A stretch of 64,000 nt of DNA from Gnetum montanum (taxonomy: Eukaryota > Streptophyta > Gnetopsida > Gnetales > Gnetaceae), in contig MNCI01025409.1 of the NCBI GenBank assembly GCA_015680685.1, positions 1,050,903 to 1,114,902 on the forward strand, written 5' to 3'. The notes under the pieces are model-generated. The model had not been told where the DNA came from. It did not search any database and saw nothing but the letters and a program-made list of their open reading frames with translations. Positions 57,243-64,000 of the stretch are shown piece after piece. Every line of letters begins with the position of its first letter. Position 1 is the first letter of the stretch. The position numbers and the translations under genes were made by a program.

Positions 57243-58860
57243 TACCCCCATGACTGAATAAAAAATCATCCTTGAGTTCCTTACAAAATATTGGGATGGT
57301 ATGGGATTATTAACTCAAATGGAACTAATGGTGAATGGGATGATATGTGAACGGATCATCATTACAAGACAAGAAAAAACTATTGTTCATGACAACAAGA
57401 GTGAACACCTTATACAATTAACATCAGGGCTTATTTGGCAGTTGAGAAAGAGAAAGAGAGAGAAAGAAGTTTTGCTGCTGCCAACGCCAAGATTGCACCT
57501 TTCTTTGTCTATCCATAAGCTCACCATCCATCTCGTTCTTTGCATAGTTTCTTTAGCATCGATCCATTCCAAGTGTTCCCTCCAGATCTACTCCATTGTT
57601 GTATGTTTTCCATTTGCACATACAACACAGTCTTATATTAGCAAGGGTAAATGAATTTCAATGCAATTGATACCTTGCTTCGGTGAAAGGTCCATTGGCT
57701 GATATGGATATGTAGATATCATAGTGGATACCAAAGGTGTAGGGGTTAGGAGAAAATCGAAAAAATTTGGGTCAGGACCCCCATGACTAAGAGCGAACCT
57801 CCGATAGTGATAGAATGGAGAAAGAATAAAGAACAAGAAAGATGGCGAAAAAGAGACAACTATAACGTCAATGAAATGGATGTCAAGATGGAAATGAACA
57901 AAATAAAGTTGATTGGAAAAATGTTAAGGGAAAGAATTTAACTGGTGCATCAAATAGGAATGTCAGTGGGTCCTTCCCAAAGTAGGTGCATGCCCTTAAT
58001 GCCCTGAAAAACCCACATTCAAAAAGTCCATAAGCTCTGGGAATGTCATTTGGAACAAGAGTTAAAGTCTTAACCGCAAGAATTTACCAAAAAGAAAATA
58101 ATGCATCAACCAAAATATATACTAATGATACAACCAGNAGCCCAAATGATTATTTTGTCTAAGGGATGTGCTTTGAATTCTCACAGTTTTATTTTGTTTT
58201 TTTATGTGTTTGTACATGAGAACCACACCATCCAAAGACTTTGTTATTTTTATTTGCTCAGCTTCCCGATAATTGGGTAACATCGATGCGGTAAGAAAAC
58301 TCAAGAAGAAAACATCCAAGAACCCAAGAGAATGGCCAACACAAATGCATCAAGTTCCCTTGAAGCCACACCCTTTTCAATTCTTGAGTCCTTCCTTAGT
58401 TTGAGAAATGGCCATTTACCAATTCTTTAATAGTTCTTATTTAGAAAGGAACTGCACATTTCTAGGCCAAGGGAGACCATAGAAATCATGGATGTATGAA
58501 TGAAGTGAACTCATTGCCCGCTATATCAAAAGAAACATACCTTAGTATCAACGTCATAACTTAAAAGTAAAAACCAAACATTAGCAACCAATAGAAAATT
58601 AGTTCATACCATCATTAAGAACACTTATTGGTGACAAAATTAAAAAGATGGATAACACACACACACACAAGAAATGGAAAAGTATAAACGATATTGCAAA
58701 AAAAAAAATAAGAAAAGTTAAAGAAATTTGTAAAACAAAAATGTGTAAGACAAAAACATGTAAAAAAACGTGTAAAATAAATACTTAAAGAACTGAGGGC
58801 CCTGAATGATTAGCATAGGTGGCCATCTCCCCCATGACTGAATGGAAAGGAAGAGATCCA
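57243..58860 (-). mobile_element. R5 non-coding 3' region
   Basis: Homologous to the R4 region 24,468-26,440, with the three CCCCCATGACT blocks at 57,246, about 57,777 and about 58,830. A short (AC)n run lies at 58,655-58,670. The N at 58,138 marks about 310 bp missing relative to R4 (25,368-25,680). No gene. Confidence 0.7.
58138..58138. other. Single N marking missing sequence in R5
   Basis: The left flank matches R4 near 25,367 and the right flank near 25,680, so roughly 310 bp are absent, most likely a collapsed assembly gap. Confidence 0.6.
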
Positions 58861-59640
58861 AAATAATGAACGTCTATTTAAATTTCTTAGAAATGTCCAA
58901 CTTCTCCCAATTGATGTTCTTAGATTAAGGGGTGGAAGTCAGCGATGCTCATATTCCAATATATCTATGCCTTCGTTGTTGGTGTGAGTTGTTCCCCCAG
59001 TTTGTTCCATGCATGTTGGTGGGTTGCTCTTTCGGTTAGCTGTCAACCACGGGGTGTCCACTTATTGTGTGGTTGCTACATACAGGCACCTTTGTATCAA
59101 AGTTTCTACGGCACACCAGTTGCATGTAGGAGATGCTGTGCATTCCTCCATGTCATCACCCAATGAGTCACTATATGTGATGCATGGAACTTTCTTCTTC
59201 TTGATCTTTCCATAAATTTTTACCTTAGATATTTCTAAGGAAAGATCGCGGATTCCTGGGCATGCATCTATTGTACTTAGCCATGTCCTTCCCATTATAA
59301 TTGGGAAGTTCCCCTTATTACTGTTAACTTCTATCACTAGGAAATCAGCTGGGTATGACCAACCACACACAGTGGTAACGATGTTCTCCACAAATCCCAA
59401 GGGAATGGTGATGGACTGGTCAACTAGCTCTAGTTGAATATTGCTCTTCTTAAGTGGAAGCAGGTTCCAGGCTTGATACATTTCTTGTGAGATTAAGTTG
59501 ACTCCAGAACCTGAGTCAAGAAGAGCCTTATGAGGTTCATTCCCAATGACTTGGAGGTAGATTAAGGGACTTCCAGGGTCAGAGAGTTTCCTAGGAAGGT
59601 GGTCTACCTTGATCCAGTTAGTAACGGTATGTGTTAACAT
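58861..59640 (-). pseudogene. R5 protease with pol-deletion junction
   Basis: The open frame at 59,062-59,640 holds LLDSGSGVNLIS (intact active-site triad), FVENIVTTVCGWSY, NFPIIMGRTWLSTID and PCITYSD. After it the sequence passes from WTFLRNLNR directly to RSLFWISSF and the purine block. Relative to R1 this removes about 4,168-7,038. The left side matches R1 up to AACTTCAAGTAG (4,156-4,167) and the right side from TGTTCCATTTTTCAG (about 7,040). Confidence 0.82.
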
Positions 59641-62170
59641 AATCGTATGTGTTAAGCCCTATTGTTGGTTTGAAGGGAGCTTCGAAGCCTTATGTGTTGG
59701 AGGAGTGTACACAGATTCAACTGCTTGTGGTTGTGAGAACTTGTCTGGGCTTTTGGTTCTGAAGAAAGGTCTTCTCTTCTTGTGGTTGCTAGAACCAGTG
59801 GCGGGTTGAAGGTTTACAGCTCTCGTAGCATTATGTTGCTGTGGTTGAGTGGGGAGTTCCCCTTACATTGTTGGAGCAGGTGGTATTGGAACTAACGGTG
59901 CAAGAGAGGTAGATGGATTCAGAGGATCGTATGCATGTGGTATGTCTCCTGGAGGAGAAGGAGTCCTAAAATACTCCTGAACTTGGTACTGCCATTGTGG
60001 GGTTGCGTGACCCATAGATTCACTTGGAGAAATCGGCTGCTGCATGTAATAGCCATATGGGTCTGGTTGCCGGTAAGGGTATTATTGTCTAGACGGTGGC
60101 ATCCCCCATGATAGTGGGTGTTGCCACTATTAATATTGCACGATAGGTTGTGACGAAGTTCCACTTGAATAATATGTTAACGGTTTGTGAAACTGCCTTG
60201 GGTTACCTTGGGGATAAGGTAACCGACGGTGTGCTTGTCGTCTGTTAAGTCTTGGGTTGAGTGCATACACCCCAGACTCTTGTAGATGTGATATTATTGG
60301 GCAACATCCCTTAGGATGGTCATATTGGTAGATCTCACATCCACCGTCATTTTCTGTATCCGAATCCACAACCTCATCGGCAATAGTCATTTTTCCCTTA
60401 CCCTTGTCATGTGCATGGCTTGAATCTCTCCGCTTTTTCTTACCATGGTCACTACTTCGTTCCTTCTTAGACTCCTCTACGATTTTCAAGACAAGTTCAA
60501 GTCTACCCTCTAAGAAGTCCTGTATCTTATCTACCAGGCCCCACTTTTGTTGTTAACTTTTGAAGTGGCAAGGTTTTAGTATTCACCAACTCTTCGAGTG
60601 ATGACTCATCCTCTTTATCACAAAATCTCACTGCCCTCTTTCGGAGGGAAGGATCGTGGTTATATTCTTCCGTGCTTTCTCTTTTCCGTAGCTCCCCTTC
60701 TTCTTTAGCTACTTGCTCCAACAATCAATGAACTTCATGGGATCTAAGTTCAAATAATCTCCCTTGGGCATATGTCCCAAGGGTTCTCCTAGTTTCATGT
60801 CTTAGCCCATCTACGAGGTGGCGTAGTTGATCCCGTTGTGCGTAACCATGGCCCGGGCAAAGATGTAGCAATGCATAATATCAGCCCATGGTAGCATCCA
60901 AGGGTTTGGGATTACCCTGCTTCCATCCTTGGATCTACTTACACAAGTTAGACACTCTGGAGTACGTTTGATATTTATCGTTGAAGAGTTCTAACATCAT
61001 ACTCCACCTCCTAATGGTTTCCGGTTCTAAGGACCGGTACCAACTTTCCACTTCCTTTACAAGTGTCCTAGGGAACAACTTTAACTTCTGCCACTCATTT
61101 TCAATATTTTGCAAGGCATAGGCATCATGAAATGCCTGTAAATGATTTTGCGGATTAGCGTTGTATCCCCCTTTGAAGCGAGGAATATTGTTCATATCTA
61201 GTCTCTTGATTCGACTATCTTTTTGATGCCTTGTGGGTATTCTCACTACCTCCGTAATATCTAACATACTTTGTGTGGCAAGTAGGGGTTCATCATGATC
61301 ATCTCTCTCATGACATCTATGATGCCTACGTGGTTCCCTACTTTCCCTTCTACCATGCCTAGACTCTCTAGACTTCCCTCGTCCTTGCTCTCGACTCTCT
61401 CATTGAGGTCTCTCATTTTGGTTACCCTTATCCTCACCATTATGCTCTTTATGACTGCACCTTGATGTGGAAGGAGAGGGTGAATGATGTGATGAAGGGG
61501 AAGAAGAAGGAGAGCCATCGTCATGGCGATGTCTCCTACCATCTCTTCGGTGGCTTTGGCCCTGATCATGATGACAATCTGAGTGCCCATCCTTGTCATG
61601 TGTTTTTGTTCCATCGGTAAACAGTTGGCGTTAATGGGGATTAGAACCAAGGTTGTGTATCGTGGAGCATAGGTTATGATACCCCACCTCCTCACTATTG
61701 TTAGGAGGGGGAATATCATTTGATGGAGAACCTGTTATAAGTGGTTCACCATCTCTAATTTCGCTTAGGACAGGCGGGACCCCTTTGCCCTTCAACAATG
61801 TATGGTGGCTCTTCTGTCGTGAGTCCCTTAGATGTTGCACTGTTGTGGGATGGTAATCCCTTATGTCATAATCTTCCACAATGTATTCAACATACAATTC
61901 CATCATGCCTATCTGTGCAAGTGCACGAAGAAGCATGTTAGGGACTGCCTAATTTGGAGGTAACACTATGTTACCTTGCAAATGTCTCCAACGTAGTTGT
62001 TCATCCTGATGGAGGATAAAGGTAAAATCAGGTATATACTCATCGTGATGAGTATATACCACCCAATATTGTTGAGGAACTGGAAAATTTTGGTTATGTG
62101 TTTTAGACTGCTGACTGTTTCTTGTATGATCCCTAGGCAATGAAGTGCTTTTGTTAGAAGAAGAAGACAG
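59641..62170 (-). pseudogene. R5 gag, largely complete
   Basis: In order: YTHHDEYIPDFTFILHQDE (61,949-62,140); a YVEYIVEDYDIRDYHP block (61,631-61,936); the Ser/Arg/His-rich segment; VVRIPTRHQKDSRIKRLDM and the capsid region with WQKLKLFPRTL and WYRSLEPETIRRW (60,935-61,267); a Glu/Lys/Arg-rich helix (60,527-60,724); CEIYQYDHPKGCC (about 60,335); and a Pro/Gln/Tyr-rich linker. The position of the R2 ATG reads CTG (62,168-62,170). Some stops and frameshifts are present. Confidence 0.8.
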
Positions 62171-62295
62171 TGTTTCTTATTTGGTGTGTTGATTAACTGT
62201 TATATAATTTTTCATTTAGTTAACCCTAAGGATTCGTTTAAGCTGCCAATGATGTGGATAATTTCCTATGTTCTACTTAGCGCACAAACACTTAG

Positions 62296-62313
62296 TCCTT
62301 GGCAATGGTGGCG
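62296..62313 (-). other. R5 primer-binding site, decayed
   Basis: The minus strand reads CGCCACCATTGCCAAGGA, recognisable as the tRNA-Asp complement but with several changes, one base from the LTR end. Confidence 0.6.
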
Positions 62314-62314
62314 A

Positions 62315-63111
62315 TGATGAGTGGCAAGGTACCCCTACACTCAACCATATGAATACGAGTGTTACACGCGCGATCCGGTCGAACTCCGCAGACTAAGTGC
62401 CTACACGCCTCATGGAACACTTAAGATTAATCATTCGTTGTCTTCCCAAACATACTTGTATTTTTCACGGTTGTATGGTTAAGTAAGTCTAAGGTATATG
62501 ATTTTTATATCTTTTCTGTTTTATCTCCTATGCTAGTGAGGTGAAGGGTGAAGAGACTAATTAACTAACTTTAACTAACTAACTAAGCCTTAATTAACCT
62601 AGCATCAGTATCCATTCCCACTTACTGTTCACACCCTGAACCGATGCAACCTTGGTTACCAAATGCTAGTCGTTGTTGGGATCACCAAACGTAATGCACA
62701 TGCTTGAAGTGGTCGTATTGAATGCACTTAACTATGAGAGAAGGGTTGAGAGAGAGATTTAATGAACTAATAAAGCATTTAAATGATAAAAAATAAATAA
62801 AAATAAATAAAATCCTATTTAGCCTATTCCATGCACTGCAAGGTTTATCCAAGAAGTTCGTCTTTATTGCCGTACACAAACTTGTGTTCAGGTACAATAT
62901 TTGCTCAAATAAAGATCCGTTCACTTTGGAGCTCCTACTACAGGCACATGGAAACTATTCTATCTCTGAAGAGGTAAAACTACCAAAGTTTCACTACGAT
63001 CTAGGCCTAGAATGAGAAACAAGGAAGAGCCACCTCTTATTTATAGACTTGGTGGCGCACCGCGATATCACGTACACGATATCGTGGCCCATGCGATATC
63101 GTGTCCCATCA
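62315..63111 (-). repeat. R5 5' LTR with three-site array
   Basis: 797 bp. Sites at 63,064, 63,078 and 63,095 (14 and 17 bp apart). TATAAATA (minus strand) at 63,038-63,045, 18 bp from the first site. Ends GTCCCATCA before the second ATAGT. Confidence 0.93.
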
Positions 63112-63116
63112 ATAGT

Positions 63117-63545
63117 CGAAATAAAAAACACACATTTGATAGACTTAGAGTCTAATTTGGACTATTAGCTTTTGAAACATGTACATAGCCTTCACATCAA
63201 AAAGTCTACAAATAATTTAGATTAATGAATTTGCCACTCCATATTTTCTTTGGAATTTTTCTTTCAAGTATTAATGAAGGAGATCTATTAATAAGATAAC
63301 AAGCATTCATTATTGCTTCACCCCAAAAATGCTTATCAAGACTAGATTCACTAAGTATACATCTAGCATGTTTCATCAATTTTCAATTAAAGCACTCTAC
63401 TACTCCATTTTGTTTAGAAGTTCCTGTGATAGTCTTCTACCTTTGAATGTCTTATTCTTTAGAAAAAAAACATTAAATTCATGGGAGAAAAATTTACCAT
63501 CATTATTAGTTCTAAGAATTTTAATTTTCTTCCCACAATAATTTT
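63117..63545 (-). pseudogene. C1 copia integrase remnant
   Basis: The minus strand reads KKIKILRTNNDGKFFSHEFN (typical copia integrase KTLRTDNGGEF, with Asn for the catalytic Asp and Lys for Glu) and a decayed NKMEW, the PQQNGV-ER region. SKLDSKSIKC near the left end precedes the block found at 56,340. S2 interrupts it at 63,545. Confidence 0.8.
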
Positions 63546-64000
63546 TGAGGAACCGCGATATCGTGCACGCGATATCACATCCACCTCGTGATATCGCGTT
63601 CTGCCTCATCTTCTATAAATAAGAGGTGGTGCCCTTAGTTCTGACACAATTAGATTTAGATCCTTAGCCAGACTCTTGCAGTTTTGTCATTCCAGAGTTA
63701 GAATTATTTCTGTGTGCCCGCAGTAGGAGTCATAGAGTGAACGGATCTTTATTCGAGCAATTTGTACCTGAGCATAATTTTGTGTACGGTAATAAAGACG
63801 AACTTTATGATAAACCTTGCAACATGCAGATTAAGCTAATTAGTAATTAATGACTATTTAATACTTTCATAGTTAATTAATATCTCTCTCAACCTTCAAC
63901 CCCCTTAGTTAAATACACTCAGTACGATCACTTTGAGCATGCGTGTAGCGTTTGGTAACCCAATAATGATTAGCATTTGGTAACCCCAGCAGTGTTGCAC
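63546..64000 (+). mobile_element. S2, LTR in plus orientation, running off the window
   Basis: It starts TGAGGAACCGCGATATC inside C1 integrase. GATATC sites at 63,557, 63,571 and 63,590; TATAAATA at 63,614-63,621, again 18 bp from the nearest site. The R-U5 (GTTAGAATTATTTCTGTGTGCCCGC) matches R3-R5, and AATAAA lies at about 63,791. Whether it is a solo LTR or the 5' end of a full element cannot be seen. Confidence 0.88.

Larger units (their letters stand above)
56358..63111 (-). mobile_element. R5, pol-less gag-protease element
   Basis: A 6.75-kb minus-strand element with TSD ATAGT (56,353-56,357 / 63,112-63,116). 3' LTR 56,358-57,242 (885 bp); 5' LTR 62,315-63,111 (797 bp). Gag and an intact-looking D-S-G protease are present; RT, RNase H and integrase are absent. 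The deletion junction is the same as in R4. Inserted in copia remnant C1. Confidence 0.95.

Overview
This window is plant nuclear DNA: one intron-containing host gene sits in a sea of nested, decaying LTR retrotransposons. Long degraded Ty3/gypsy elements, AT-rich spacers and multi-layer nesting point to a plant with a large, repeat-rich genome. A gymnosperm is plausible, but nothing in the sequence fixes the species.

Layout. Positions 1-38,003 form one nest. The outer element R1 (+ strand, pol-bearing Ty3/gypsy, left end outside the window) runs from its truncated 5' LTR (1-772) through gag, protease, RT/RNase H and integrase (927-7,080). It then has a long non-coding stretch and a third, coiled-coil ORF with its own promoter-like region (8,688-11,911). 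Its 3' LTR is broken into three pieces. R2 (11,912-22,065, - strand, pol-bearing, TSD GATCC) interrupts the third ORF. R3 (23,182-37,139, - strand, TSD CTTGT) interrupts the R1 3' LTR. R4 (23,715-30,718, - strand, TSD TTTAT) interrupts the R3 3' LTR. A solo LTR, S1 (37,223-37,828, TSD CATAC), also sits in the R1 3' LTR. Positions 38,004-51,900 are a gene island with a seven-exon neprosin-domain (DUF239) gene at 40,297-43,074. Positions 51,900-64,000 hold a cluster of tRNA-headed SINE-like repeats, a minus-strand Ty1/copia remnant (C1), element R5 (56,358-63,111, - strand, TSD ATAGT) inside C1, and the start of another LTR, S2, at 63,546.

Main points. (1) R3, R4 and R5 keep LTRs, a tRNA-Asp-type primer site or its remnant, gag and protease, but lack RT, RNase H and integrase. 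The junction is recognisable against R1, and R4 and R5 share the same junction. This indicates a pol-less family that kept moving using enzymes supplied by relatives. (2) Their U3 regions carry 1-9 GATATC palindromes with strict 14/17-bp spacing, held about 18 bp from a TATAAATA box. In R5 the array has expanded in exact 48-bp steps. (3) The LTRs share R-U5 sequence but carry at least three unrelated U3 types. (4) R1 has a second internal promoter-like region with a candidate intron upstream of its third ORF. No CRISPR, rRNA or tRNA genes were seen.
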